Positions 17,574 to 26,930 of a DNA stretch of 64,000 bases are shown in pieces (position 1 is the stretch's first letter; each line of letters begins with the position of its first letter). Source of the stretch: DYJE01 sp964637565 (GTDB lineage Bacteria > Desulfobacterota > Desulfobacteria > Desulfobacterales > Desulfolunaceae); assembly GCA_964637565.1 (NCBI GenBank), contig CAZWTY010000005.1, positions 1-64,000 of the forward strand. Direction: 5' to 3'. A model generated the notes under the pieces. It saw nothing but the letters and a program-made list of their open reading frames with translations. It ran no database searches and was not told the DNA's origin. The position numbers and the translations under genes are program-made.

Positions 17574-20234
17574 ATGAGCGGCGTTGAGCTTGAAAAAGGG
17601 TACGAACCCGCAGACGTTGAAAAAAGATGCTACGATCTCTGGATAATGGAAAACCGGTTTCACGCGGACGAGGAGAGTTCGAAAAAACCTTACGCCATCG
17701 TGATTCCCCCGCCCAATGTCACGGGCGTTCTTCATATGGGCCACGCCCTGAACAATACCCTTCAGGACATCCTCTGCCGGTACAGGCGGCTCCGTGGCGA
17801 CAACGTCCTGTGGATGCCGGGAACCGACCACGCGGGCATCGCCACCCAGAACGTGGTGGAAAAGAAACTGGCCTCGGAAGGGATTTCCCGCCATGAAATC
17901 GGCCGGGAAAAATTCGTGGAAAGGGTCTGGGAGTGGAAAGAAGAATCCGGCAACGCCATCATCAACCAGCTGAAACGCCTGGGGGCCTCCTGCGACTGGG
18001 AAAGGGAACGCTTCACCATGGACGAAGGCCTGTCCAGGGCTGTGCGGAAGGTGTTCGTGGAGCTTTACAAGCAGGGGCTCATCGTCCGTGACAACTACAT
18101 CATCAACTGGTGTCCCCGGTGCAACACGGCCCTTGCGGACCTTGAAGTGGAATTCGAGGAAAAGCAGGGGAAACTCTACCATATTAAATACCCCCTGGCC
18201 GACGGCTCCGGTCATTTTGTTGTGGCCACCACCCGGCCGGAAACCATGTTTGGTGATACGGCGGTTGCCGTGAACCCGGACGATCCAAGATACCAGGGAG
18301 TTACCGCCACCCATGTGAAACTGCCCCTGACGAACCGCGAAATTCCCATTATAAGGGATTCTTACGTGGACATGGAGTTTGGGACTGGAGCCCTCAAGGT
18401 CACTCCGGCCCACGATCCCAACGACTTTCATATCGGCCTTCGCCATAACCTGGAAAGCGTGAAGGTGATCGGAGACAACGGCGTGATGCTCGAAGGGGCC
18501 GGTCCCTTCCAAGGGCTTAGCCGTGAAGAGTGCCGGAAACAGGCCGTGAAAGCCCTGGAAGAACAGGGCCTTCTCGTCCAGGCCGATGAACACGTTCACA
18601 GTGTGGGACACTGCTACCGCTGCAAGACCGCCATCGAACCCAACCTGTCCCTCCAGTGGTTCGTCCGAACCAAGACCCTGGCCGAACGGGCCATCAAGGC
18701 CGTGGAAGAGGGAAGGACACGGATCATTCCCGAACACTGGACCAAAACCTACTACGAATGGATGAACAACATCCGGGACTGGTGCATCTCACGACAGATC
18801 TGGTGGGGCCACCGGATTCCGGTCTGGACCTGCGATGCCTGCGGCAGGGATATCGTGGAGATGGAAGACCCCACGGCCTGCCCTGACTGCGGAAAAACCA
18901 GCCTCACCCAGGACACCGACGTGCTGGACACCTGGTTCAGTTCGGCCCTCTGGCCTTTTTCAACCATGGGCTGGCCCGATGACACGAAACTTTTGAAAAC
19001 CTTCTATCCCACCGCCACCCTGGTCACCGGGTTCGATATCCTGTTTTTCTGGGTGGCCCGGATGATGATGATGGGGCTCCACTTCATGGACGAGGTGCCT
19101 TTCAAGGACGTGTACATCCACGCTCTGGTCCGGGACGAGGAAGGCCAGAAGATGAGCAAGTCCAAAGGAAACGTCATCGATCCCCTGACCGTGATCGACA
19201 GTTACGGCACCGACGCCTTCCGCTTCACCCTGGCCGCTTTCGCGGCCCAGGGCCGGGATGTGAAGATGTCCCTGGCCCGGGTGGAAGGCTACCGCCATTT
19301 CATCAACAAACTTTGGAACGCGGCCCGTTTTTCCATGATGCACCTGGACCAGGCCTATCCCGAGCTGGACCGGGCCAACATGGGACTGGCCGACCGCTGG
19401 ATCCTTTCACGGCTGAAAAACGTCACCGACGAAGTCACGGCCTCTGTCGACGGTTATCACTTCAACGATACGGCCACCTGCCTTTACCGCTTCGTGTGGA
19501 ACGAGTTCTGCGACTGGTACCTGGAGGCGTCTAAAGCCGCACTTTACGGGAAAAACGGCGAGGCCTGCATGAAGGCGTCCAAAGCCGTCCTTTTCAGGGT
19601 CCTCAAGGACACCCTGGTGCTACTCCATCCGGTGGTTCCCTTTGTCACCGAAGAGATCTGGGGGAAACTCCCCGGTGTTTCGGGCTCCATCATGAACGCC
19701 GTGTACCCTGCGGACCAGGAGGATTTTGAATCCCTTGCCGACCGGGAGGCAGACAGGGACATGGAGTTTGTCATGGGGATCATTTCGGGCGTCCGGAATA
19801 TCCGCAGCGAATTGAACATCGGGCCTTCTCTCAACCTGAATGCCGTGATCCAGAGTGGCAATGACAGTGAAATCAAAACCGCGTCCCGGTACAAGGACAT
19901 GATCATGCTGCTTTCAAGGCTGGAGACGCTGGACATCACAGGCATCGGAGAAAAACCCCGTTCATCGGCCACGGCCATCGTGGGAGAGGCCAGCCTTTAC
20001 GTGAAGCTCGAAGGGGTGATCGACTTCGACAAGGAAGCCGAACGGCTGGACAAAGCCATCGCCAAGCTGGCCAAAGACGTGGATTCCATTTCAAAGAAGC
20101 TTTCAAACGAAGGATTCATGGCCAAGGCCCCGGAAGACGTGGTTGAAAAAGTCAGAGCCCAGTACCAGGAATCCAAGGACAAAATGGACAAATACCTGGA
20201 AAATTTGAAACGGATCAACGAAGCGAGAGCTTGA
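17574..20234 (+). CDS. valS: Valyl-tRNA synthetase
   Basis: 886 residues, standard length. It charges tRNA-Val in the cytoplasm. The class I signature PPPNVTGVLHMGHAL (HIGH-type HMGH) lies near residue 45-60, the editing CP1 domain follows, KMSKSKGN (KMSKS) lies near 525, and the C-terminal valyl-specific coiled coil covers about 820-886 (DKEAERLDKAIAKL). Cysteine pairs near 410-440 (CDACGRD, CPDCGK) suggest a zinc-binding insertion. ATG 17574 is chosen for GAGG 9 nt upstream. It forms a short operon with nadC, 10 nt apart. Confidence 0.97.
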   Translation: MSGVELEKGYEPADVEKRCYDLWIMENRFHADEESSKKPYAIVIPPPNVTGVLHMGHALNNTLQDILCRYRRLRGDNVLWMPGTDHAGIATQNVVEKKLASEGISRHEIGREKFVERVWEWKEESGNAIINQLKRLGASCDWERERFTMDEGLSRAVRKVFVELYKQGLIVRDNYIINWCPRCNTALADLEVEFEEKQGKLYHIKYPLADGSGHFVVATTRPETMFGDTAVAVNPDDPRYQGVTATHVKLPLTNREIPIIRDSYVDMEFGTGALKVTPAHDPNDFHIGLRHNLESVKVIGDNGVMLEGAGPFQGLSREECRKQAVKALEEQGLLVQADEHVHSVGHCYRCKTAIEPNLSLQWFVRTKTLAERAIKAVEEGRTRIIPEHWTKTYYEWMNNIRDWCISRQIWWGHRIPVWTCDACGRDIVEMEDPTACPDCGKTSLTQDTDVLDTWFSSALWPFSTMGWPDDTKLLKTFYPTATLVTGFDILFFWVARMMMMGLHFMDEVPFKDVYIHALVRDEEGQKMSKSKGNVIDPLTVIDSYGTDAFRFTLAAFAAQGRDVKMSLARVEGYRHFINKLWNAARFSMMHLDQAYPELDRANMGLADRWILSRLKNVTDEVTASVDGYHFNDTATCLYRFVWNEFCDWYLEASKAALYGKNGEACMKASKAVLFRVLKDTLVLLHPVVPFVTEEIWGKLPGVSGSIMNAVYPADQEDFESLADREADRDMEFVMGIISGVRNIRSELNIGPSLNLNAVIQSGNDSEIKTASRYKDMIMLLSRLETLDITGIGEKPRSSATAIVGEASLYVKLEGVIDFDKEAERLDKAIAKLAKDVDSISKKLSNEGFMAKAPEDVVEKVRAQYQESKDKMDKYLENLKRINEARA

Positions 20235-20244
20235 GGATAACACC

Positions 20245-21072
20245 ATGGAACACGCCATCAAACCTTTGATCGACATGGCCCTTTCCGAAGATATCGGGCC
20301 GGGAGACATCACCACCGATTACCTGATCGACGAGTTCGCCACGGGAGACGCGGTGATCGTGGCCAAGGAGAACCTGATCCTGGCCGGTTCCTCGGTGGCG
20401 GAATGTGTTTTCAGAACCCTTGATCCGGCCATTGATATTTTCCGGACCTTCAGAGATGGTGACGAAGTGAAAAAGGGGGATGTGGTCATGGAGATCAAGG
20501 GGAAAATGCGGGCCCTGCTCAAAGGGGAACGCACGGCCCTGAACTTCCTCCAGAGGCTTTCAGGCATCGCCACCCATGTGAGGTCCTATGTGAATGAGCT
20601 GGGCGAGACCCGGGTTAGGCTTGTGGACACACGCAAAACCGTTCCCGGTCACCGGGTTCTGGAAAAATACGCGGTCCGTGTGGGCGGTGCCTTCAACCAC
20701 CGCATGGCCCTGTACGACGGGGTGCTGATCAAGGACAACCACATCGCGGCCTGCGGAAGTATCGAAAAGGCGGTGACCACCTTGAAACGTCATGTGTCCC
20801 ATCTGGTGAAAATCGAGGTGGAGGTCACGGACATGAAGGAAGTGGACGAGGCTCTGGCGGCCAGGGCGGATGTGATCATGCTGGACAACATGACCCTCGA
20901 CCAGATCGCCGAAGCGGTGAAGCGGATCGATGGACGGGCCCTGGTCGAAGTGTCGGGGTCGGTCACGCGGGGGATGCTGGTGCCCCTTGCCATGGCCGGT
21001 GTGGATATCATCTCATCCGGAGCCCTGACCCATCAGGCCCGGGCTGTGGATTTGAGCATGAGGATCCGATAG
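20245..21072 (+). CDS. nadC: Nicotinate-nucleotide diphosphorylase (quinolinate PRTase)
   Basis: 275 residues, normal family length. It converts quinolinate and PRPP to nicotinate mononucleotide, CO2 and PPi in de novo NAD synthesis. Signature elements are EDIGPGDITTDYL near the N-terminus, ERTALNFLQRLSGIAT, VDTRKTVPGHRVLEKYAV, GGAFNHRMALYDGVLIKDNH and the C-terminal VEVSGSVTRGM and GVDIISSGALTHQ loops. GAGG lies just upstream of the ATG. nadA and nadB are not in the window. It ends 12 nt from a convergent gene. Confidence 0.96.
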   Translation: MEHAIKPLIDMALSEDIGPGDITTDYLIDEFATGDAVIVAKENLILAGSSVAECVFRTLDPAIDIFRTFRDGDEVKKGDVVMEIKGKMRALLKGERTALNFLQRLSGIATHVRSYVNELGETRVRLVDTRKTVPGHRVLEKYAVRVGGAFNHRMALYDGVLIKDNHIAACGSIEKAVTTLKRHVSHLVKIEVEVTDMKEVDEALAARADVIMLDNMTLDQIAEAVKRIDGRALVEVSGSVTRGMLVPLAMAGVDIISSGALTHQARAVDLSMRIR

Positions 21073-21084
21073 CCGATAGACAGG

Positions 21085-22026
21085 CTAAAGCCCATCGCAG
21101 GGACCGGGGTCGGAATGCTCCTTGATCGCCAGCTCGAAACAGCGGACCATCATGGCCGGATAATACGACCGTTTGGAATGCCTGAGTCCGGGGATTCCCA
21201 TGTCGCATTCCTTGTTGATGTAAGTGTAATCCTTGAAAAGCTTCTGGGCGCACTGCTGGTCGAAGTACTGGTAGAGACCCTTGACATCGGGATTGGCTTT
21301 TTCGAAGTGGAAGCCACCCATGTCCCGTGTCAGCTCGGAACCGATTCCAAAAGCCTGTACTTTGCCGTCAATCCGAAGGACAAGTCCCCGGTATCCCAGG
21401 GTGTGGATGTTCCGGACCGCGTTTTCCGACGCGGTTCGTTCCATGGCCCCGTATCGTTTCAGTCTGGTGTCACTGGACTTCAGATCACTCCAGGTGGCCA
21501 GGAACTCGAGGCATTCCGCTATGTCCGAAGCTGTGAAGGGGTGAACGTCCACCCGGCCCTGGTCCACGTGGCTTTTGAGAAACTGGTGGATCAGGTTTCG
21601 TTTTTTGGAATATTTTTTCCCCTTGAGTGTGGCCAGATCCTCAGTTCTGTAAATGTAGTCGTAGAAATCCTCGCACTCACGAAGGTTGAACAGGGTCTCC
21701 AACTCGTTCTGCCCAAAGACGAACACATAGTCTTCCGGCACATGCCTGAAACTCCGGACCCCGCATTTGATGGCGATATCCTTTAATACCTCCGGAGCCA
21801 GGTACTGTCCGCGGGCGATGGGAAGATACAGATAGTCCCTTGAGGGGTTGTCCCTGTACTTCATCATGACGAGAAGAATGTCGTGACCTGTTCTCCACAC
21901 AGGATAGGAGAACTCGTGACTCCAGCAGATGAAGGAACTCAAGGAGTAGTAGCAAAGACGGTGGATTTGGGAATCGAAATAGGGTCTGAGTTCAAGAAAG
22001 TCGTAAGGGGTGAGTTTGGTAAACAT
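21085..22026 (-). CDS. DUF2156 (MprF C-terminal-like GNAT-fold) protein
   Basis: 313 residues matching the DUF2156 family, the soluble aminoacyl-transfer-like domain related to the C-terminus of phosphatidylglycerol lysyltransferase MprF: KKYSKKRNLIHQF, FGIGSELTRDMGGFHFEKANPDVKG and INKECDMGIPGLRHSKRSYYP blocks. No membrane domain is attached. Stand-alone members have no settled function. ATG 22026 overlaps the stop of the upstream GNAT gene by one base (TGATG), implying coupled translation in a three-gene operon with a diguanylate cyclase. Confidence 0.78.
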   Translation of the reverse strand: MFTKLTPYDFLELRPYFDSQIHRLCYYSLSSFICWSHEFSYPVWRTGHDILLVMMKYRDNPSRDYLYLPIARGQYLAPEVLKDIAIKCGVRSFRHVPEDYVFVFGQNELETLFNLRECEDFYDYIYRTEDLATLKGKKYSKKRNLIHQFLKSHVDQGRVDVHPFTASDIAECLEFLATWSDLKSSDTRLKRYGAMERTASENAVRNIHTLGYRGLVLRIDGKVQAFGIGSELTRDMGGFHFEKANPDVKGLYQYFDQQCAQKLFKDYTYINKECDMGIPGLRHSKRSYYPAMMVRCFELAIKEHSDPGPCDGL

Positions 22027-22445
22027 CAGAGCCACCTGAACATGGGTCTGGCATTTTCCATGGTCTGGAAGTCAAGTTTTTCATAAAAAGCCTGGGAGTT
22101 GTTTTCGGCAATCAGGGCGACCCAGGTGATGCCGTCTTCTTTCAGGCGATGGACCAGGGTCGAGATGATCCGGTGGCCAAGCCCCTGTTTCCTGAAATCT
22201 GTCTTTACGTTCACATCGTGGATGTAGGCGTCTCCTGTCCTGTCACTTAGAGCCCTTCCAAAGCCCACGACCTGATCGCCCCGCGTTACAACGAGAAAAC
22301 AGTGGCTTCCTTCGATCACCCGCTGAACACGTTCGGCGTCGCTAATGGATCGGGGCCACCAGCCTTGACCGTGGTACATGGCAAGGATCTGGCGTTTCTG
22401 GCTGGGGGTGGCTGTGACGAGGAATGAGAGTTCGAACTCAGGCAT
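22026..22445 (-). CDS. GNAT-family N-acetyltransferase
   Basis: 139 residues. The acetyl-CoA binding segment VKTDFRKQGLGHRII (RxxGxG/A type) lies near residue 83-97, followed by a typical ENNSQAFYEKLDF C-terminal motif. Substrate unknown. It sits 2 nt after the diguanylate cyclase stop and overlaps the next start by one base, so it is firmly part of the same transcript. Confidence 0.85.
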   Translation of the reverse strand: MPEFELSFLVTATPSQKRQILAMYHGQGWWPRSISDAERVQRVIEGSHCFLVVTRGDQVVGFGRALSDRTGDAYIHDVNVKTDFRKQGLGHRIISTLVHRLKEDGITWVALIAENNSQAFYEKLDFQTMENARPMFRWL

Positions 22446-22447
22446 AT

Positions 22448-23362
22448 TCAGGCCATATCTTTGGTATGAATCACGGAAATGGTGTTTTTCCCCCTGTCCT
22501 TGGACAGGTACAGAGCCTTGTCGGCCCTGGCGATGAAGGTGGTCAGCTCTTCTTTCGGAATGTATTCGGTGACCCCCACGCTCAAGGTGATGGTGTTTGC
22601 GATTCCTCCGGCGGACACGAATTTCTCGGCGGCCAGACGCGCCTGGATTCGCCGGGCCACGGTGACGGCTTCGTCCACATTTGTTTCCGGAAGAAGAACG
22701 GTAAATTCTTCGCCTCCGTACCGGTAGGCCGTGTCCATGGTGCGCAGGCAGTTCCGGATGGTGTCACCCAGGCGGATCAGTACCTTGTCACCGTCCAGAT
22801 GGCCGTAGGTGTCGTTGTATATCTTGAAGTTGTCGATGTCGAGAATCAGGAGGGACAGGGAATGGTTGTACCGGTTCATCCGGTCGATTTCCATTTCGAG
22901 CTGGCTGTAGAAATACCTGGAGTTGTAGAGCTTGGTCAGGCCGTCGGTGATGGCCAGCTGCTTGAGCTTGATCAGCATCTGGGCCCTGTCCTTGGCCAGG
23001 CGTCTTTCCTTCAGCACCCGTTTGATCCTGAGCAGCAGTTCCTCGAAGCGGACGGGTTTGAAGATGAAGTCGCTGGCCCCTTTGCTGATGGCGGCCTCGT
23101 AGGAGTAATCCACGCTGTACCCGGTGATCACGATCACGTCGGCGTCGAAGTCCCGTTTGATGTTATCGGTGAGTTCGAGGCCGTCCATGCCTTCCATCAT
23201 GATATCGGTGATCACGATATCCACGGGGGTGTCCTTCAGAATCTGAAGGGCCTCTTCTCCGCTTCCCGCCGTGCTGGTGTGGAATCTGGAAATACGGAGG
23301 AATTCTTCCATGGAATCCCTGATCGTGGCGTCATCATCGACAATAAGTATATGGTCTGGCAT
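22448..23362 (-). CDS. Response regulator with GGDEF diguanylate cyclase output
   Basis: 304 residues. Receiver domain 1-120 with acidic pocket DDD at 9-11, phospho-acceptor Asp53 (VITDIMMEG) and Lys in FKPVRFEE. GGDEF domain from about 135 to 300 with active motif GGEEF and an RxxD (RTMD) inhibitory site five residues before it, so it should make c-di-GMP and be product-inhibited. The single-receiver arrangement is simpler than PleD. The cognate kinase is not adjacent. First gene of the operon with the two GNAT-fold genes. Confidence 0.93.
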   Translation of the reverse strand: MPDHILIVDDDATIRDSMEEFLRISRFHTSTAGSGEEALQILKDTPVDIVITDIMMEGMDGLELTDNIKRDFDADVIVITGYSVDYSYEAAISKGASDFIFKPVRFEELLLRIKRVLKERRLAKDRAQMLIKLKQLAITDGLTKLYNSRYFYSQLEMEIDRMNRYNHSLSLLILDIDNFKIYNDTYGHLDGDKVLIRLGDTIRNCLRTMDTAYRYGGEEFTVLLPETNVDEAVTVARRIQARLAAEKFVSAGGIANTITLSVGVTEYIPKEELTTFIARADKALYLSKDRGKNTISVIHTKDMA

Positions 23363-23424
23363 GATTGAATGTCCGGAGATTCACACTCGACATCAAGGTC
23401 GGGTGAAGGTTTGGCAAGCAGGTC

Positions 23425-23479
23425 TTGACACGATTCATGGCAATTGTTAGAAAGTCAAGTTCGACTTGATCATGGTCAA
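23425..23479. promoter_or_regulatory. Candidate promoter and operator sites between dgc and lepA
   Basis: The 258-nt divergent spacer (23363-23620) holds TTGACA (23425-23430) with a weak TAGAAA at 17-nt spacing, a palindrome TCAAGT-TCG-ACTTGA (23455-23469), and an overlapping FNR/CRP-type site TTGAT-CATG-GTCAA (23466-23479) matching nine of ten consensus bases. Which gene they control is not decided by sequence. Confidence 0.4.
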
Positions 23480-23620
23480 CAGATATCAGGTGAAAATATA
23501 ACGGGATTGATACAGGGTGTCAACCGGCTTAAGTCGATCATGGCGAAAAAGATACCGTGGCAGGTGGCTTGCCCGTTCGCCTGAAACACGTTAAACACCA
23601 TATTAGATGAGAGTCAGTCT

Positions 23621-25414
23621 ATGAAGAATATTAGAAATTTCAGCATTATCGCCCATATCGACCACGGCAAGTCCACCTTGTCGGACCGGCTGATCCAGGC
23701 CACCGGAATCGTTTCCGATCGTGAATTCAAGGATCAGATCCTCGATACCATGGACATCGAACGGGAACGGGGCATCACCATCAAAAGCCAGACGGTCAGT
23801 CTCCCTTACAAGGCCAAGGATGGAAACGAATACATCCTCAACCTGATCGACACGCCCGGTCATGTGGATTTCACCTATGAGGTGTCCCGGGCCCTGGCGT
23901 CCTGCGAGGGGGCCTTTCTCATCGTGGATGCGAGCCAGGGCGTGGAGGCCCAGACCCTGGCCAACCTCTACCTGGCCCTGGGCCATGACCTGGAGGTCAT
24001 TCCCGTGATCAACAAGATCGATTTGCCTTCCGCCGAAATCGAATGGGTGAAAGGGCAGATCGAGGACGACCTGGGCCTTGATTCCGAACTCGCCATCCTT
24101 ACCTCGGCCAAGAACGGCATCGGCATCGAGGACGTGCTCGAAGGGGCCGTGAACCTTCTGCCCGCCCCCAAAGGCGATCCGGAGGCTCCGTTCAAAGCCC
24201 TGATTTTCGACAGCCACTACGACCCCTACCGTGGGACCATCGTTCATTTCCGGGTGTTTGACGGCCGGATCAAGGCCGGAGACACCATCAAGTTCATGTC
24301 CAACGACGTTTCCTACAAAGTGGAGGAAGTGGGCGTGTTCCAGATCGAAAGGGTGCCCAGGAAAGAACTGGCCGCAGGACAGGTGGGGTACATGATCGCC
24401 GGAATCAAGACCGTGAACGATACCCGGTGCGGCGACACCATCACCATGAAGAACAGGCCATGCACCGAACCGGTTGAAGGTTTCAAGGAACCCACCCCCG
24501 TGGTATTTTCGTCCATCTATCCCGTGGCTTCCGACGACTATGTGGAGCTGACCGAGGCCATCGAAAAGTTGAAGCTGAACGATGCGGCTTTGATCTATGA
24601 AAAGGATTCGTCGGCGGCCCTGGGTTTTGGCTACCGCTGCGGGTTTCTGGGGCTTCTCCATCTGGAAGTGGTTCAGGAACGCCTGGAGCGGGAGTACGAC
24701 CTGTCCCTGATCTTGACGGCGCCTTCGGTTCAGTACCAGATCGTGCTGAACAACGGGGAGGAGATCACCATCGACAACCCGGCCCTTTACCCGGACCCCA
24801 CCCTGATCCAGAGCACCCTGGAGCCTTACATCAAGGCGGTGATCATCGTCCCTGAACGGTACATGGGGTCGGTGATGAAGCTCTGTCTCGACCGCCGGGG
24901 TATCAGCAAGAACTACCAGTACCTGACCAGCAACCGCCTGGAGATGGTCTTTGAGCTTCCTTTGGCCGAAGTGGTCTACGATTTCTACGACAAACTGAAA
25001 AGCATCACCCAGGGTTACGGGTCCTTTGATTACGAGCTTATCGGTTACCGGGAAACCAACCTGGTGAAACTCGACATCCTGATCAACGGGGAAAAAGTGG
25101 ACGCCCTGTCCCAGCTGGTCCACAGGGACAACGCCGTGGCCCGTGGACGCCACGCCTGTGAAAAACTGAAAGAGGAAATTCCCCGACAGATGTTCAAGAT
25201 CGCGATCCAGGGGGCCATCGGTGCCAAGGTCATCTCCCGCGAAACCGTGAGCGCCTTCAGAAAGGACGTGACGGCCAAGTGTTACGGTGGGGATATCTCA
25301 CGAAAGAGAAAGCTCCTCGACAAGCAGAAGAAGGGCAAGAAACGCATGAAGATGATCGGACAGGTGGAGCTCCCCCAGAGCGCCTTCCTGGCTGTTCTTA
25401 AAACCGACGATTGA
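23621..25414 (+). CDS. lepA: Elongation factor 4 (LepA) GTPase
   Basis: 597 residues, the usual LepA length. The GTPase domain has the P-loop AHIDHGKSTL (near 11-20), switch II DTPGHVDF and NKID; EF-G-like domains follow. The C-terminal LepA-specific domain ends in RKRKLLDKQKKGKKRMKMIG, the family hallmark. It back-translocates or remodels stalled ribosomes. The Shine-Dalgarno before ATG 23621 is weak. It stands alone on the plus strand and is convergent with the methyltransferase gene. Confidence 0.97.
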   Translation: MKNIRNFSIIAHIDHGKSTLSDRLIQATGIVSDREFKDQILDTMDIERERGITIKSQTVSLPYKAKDGNEYILNLIDTPGHVDFTYEVSRALASCEGAFLIVDASQGVEAQTLANLYLALGHDLEVIPVINKIDLPSAEIEWVKGQIEDDLGLDSELAILTSAKNGIGIEDVLEGAVNLLPAPKGDPEAPFKALIFDSHYDPYRGTIVHFRVFDGRIKAGDTIKFMSNDVSYKVEEVGVFQIERVPRKELAAGQVGYMIAGIKTVNDTRCGDTITMKNRPCTEPVEGFKEPTPVVFSSIYPVASDDYVELTEAIEKLKLNDAALIYEKDSSAALGFGYRCGFLGLLHLEVVQERLEREYDLSLILTAPSVQYQIVLNNGEEITIDNPALYPDPTLIQSTLEPYIKAVIIVPERYMGSVMKLCLDRRGISKNYQYLTSNRLEMVFELPLAEVVYDFYDKLKSITQGYGSFDYELIGYRETNLVKLDILINGEKVDALSQLVHRDNAVARGRHACEKLKEEIPRQMFKIAIQGAIGAKVISRETVSAFRKDVTAKCYGGDISRKRKLLDKQKKGKKRMKMIGQVELPQSAFLAVLKTDD

Positions 25415-25462
25415 TGATCACGTCCGCAGGACGGCAACACGCCGTCCTGCGTTCCGGCCAGA

Positions 25463-26200
25463 TTACCGGATCTCCCGCTTTTTTTCCCCATACAGACAGA
25501 TTTTGGAAAGAAAAGCCCGCATCACCACCACATCTTTCGATCTTGGCATGATCCGGGAGAAGAAATCCCGAAAGGCGTTCACATAATAATCCGGTTTCTG
25601 GGGATGGACAAAGGCGATCCGGACAAAGGTTTCTTCAAGAGCCTTGTACATCTCTTCCAGCTCCCGCCTGCCGGCGAGCCGGGGAACGCTTTTTTTCTCA
25701 ATATTTCGGGCCGTGTTGAGTTCATAACAGACCACCATCACGGCCTGTGCCAGGTTGATGGAGGTGAATCCGAAAGTGGGGATGTGGATCAGGGCGTCGC
25801 ACAGGGCGATGTCGCTGTTTTCAAGCCCCCGGTCTTCGGGGCCGAAAAGGATGGCGATACGGTTTTTTTTGGCCAGAGCGATGAGGTGGGGGGAAAGGGT
25901 CGCGGGACTGGACGCCTTTCTCCGCTGTTTTCCCAGGCGCGCCGTGGTTCCCACCACATACTCCACATCCTTTAGGGCCTCTTCGGTGCTGGTCACAGTG
26001 ACCATGCAATCCACGATGCTTGCCGCTTCGTGGGTGGCTGTTTTTTTGATCCGTTCAGGATCGGGGTTTTCCGGATCGACCAGAACAATCCGGGTAAACC
26101 CCATGTTGAGCATGGCTCGTGCAGCCGAACCGATATTTTCAGGATACCGGGGCTTTTTGAGCACGATCACCACATGGTCATGGCAAATGGAAGAGGACAT
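25463..26200 (-). CDS. TrmJ-type tRNA 2'-O-methyltransferase (SPOUT)
   Basis: 245 residues of the TrmH/SpoU superfamily. Motif 1 is PRYPENIGSAARAMLNMGF, motif 2 ILFGPEDRGLEN, motif 3 IPTFGFTSINLAQAVMVVCYEL: the knotted SAM-binding fold. Length and the C-terminal helical extension match TrmJ, which methylates position 32 of several tRNAs. Whether it prefers cytidine or uridine cannot be told. The ATG overlaps the ndk stop by one base (TGATG), so ndk and this gene are coupled. Confidence 0.88.
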   Translation of the reverse strand: MSSSICHDHVVIVLKKPRYPENIGSAARAMLNMGFTRIVLVDPENPDPERIKKTATHEAASIVDCMVTVTSTEEALKDVEYVVGTTARLGKQRRKASSPATLSPHLIALAKKNRIAILFGPEDRGLENSDIALCDALIHIPTFGFTSINLAQAVMVVCYELNTARNIEKKSVPRLAGRRELEEMYKALEETFVRIAFVHPQKPDYYVNAFRDFFSRIMPRSKDVVVMRAFLSKICLYGEKKREIR

Positions 26201-26616
26201 CAGCCGACGATCTCGAAGCTGTTGAAGAAATATCCGATTTCAAAAGCCGCTGTCTCAGGGGCGTCGGAGCCGTGGACCACGTTATGTTCGATGGTGGTGG
26301 CGTAGTCTTTCCGGATCGTTCCCGGGTCGGCTTTACGGAAGTCGGTGGCCCCCATCAGTTTCCGGTTTTTCTCGATGACGCCGTCGCCTTCAAGCACCAT
26401 GGCCACGATGGGGCCGGAGGTCATGAATTCGGTGAGGCTGTCGAAAAAAGGTTTTTCACGGTGAACCGCGTAGAATCCCTCGGCCTGTTTCCGGTTGAGG
26501 TGAAGCATTTTCATGGCCACAATCCGGATTCCATGATCCTGAAAACGTTTGATGACTTCTCCGATCAGGTTTTTTTCAACGCCGTCTGGCTTGATCAGTG
26601 ACAGGGTTCTTTCCAT
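26200..26616 (-). CDS. ndk: Nucleoside diphosphate kinase
   Basis: 138 residues, standard. It balances NTP pools by phosphohistidine ping-pong transfer. Signatures: ERTLSLIKPDGV at the N-terminus, the active-site histidine in NVVHGSD and the C-terminal AAFEIGYFF. The C-terminus is short as in other bacterial Ndk. First gene of a coupled pair with the tRNA methyltransferase. Confidence 0.97.
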   Translation of the reverse strand: MERTLSLIKPDGVEKNLIGEVIKRFQDHGIRIVAMKMLHLNRKQAEGFYAVHREKPFFDSLTEFMTSGPIVAMVLEGDGVIEKNRKLMGATDFRKADPGTIRKDYATTIEHNVVHGSDAPETAAFEIGYFFNSFEIVG

Positions 26617-26841
26617 AAGGCAAGGGTTCCTTTACTCCAAAACGTGTGTTGTGTGGTTTGAATGCAACAACCCTGCGTGGATGTCTCATGGCAGAGTGCC
26701 GTAGATTTCGTACGAACGCCATCAACCCTTAGCAGAACGACCGGGTTTAGTCAACGTGTCAGCTCAAGACTTCCGGTCTTAAGGCCGATATCTTTAAAAG
26801 GTATGGCGATAAAAAGTGAGCCTGATTCGAGGTGTTTGTTA

Positions 26842-26870
26842 TTGACATCGATGATACCAGTGCTTACAAT
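26842..26870 (+). promoter_or_regulatory. Sigma70-type promoter of the selenoprotein gene
   Basis: TTGACA (26842-26847), 17-nt spacer, TACAAT (26865-26870): close to ideal. It gives a leader of about 55 nt to the ATG at 26931. The rest of the 314-nt spacer back to ndk holds nothing I can identify. Confidence 0.75.
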
Positions 26871-26930
26871 CATTGGGCAATTAAATGCCATAGGGTGTTT
26901 TGATTACGTTATCATATCAAGGGAGGTATT

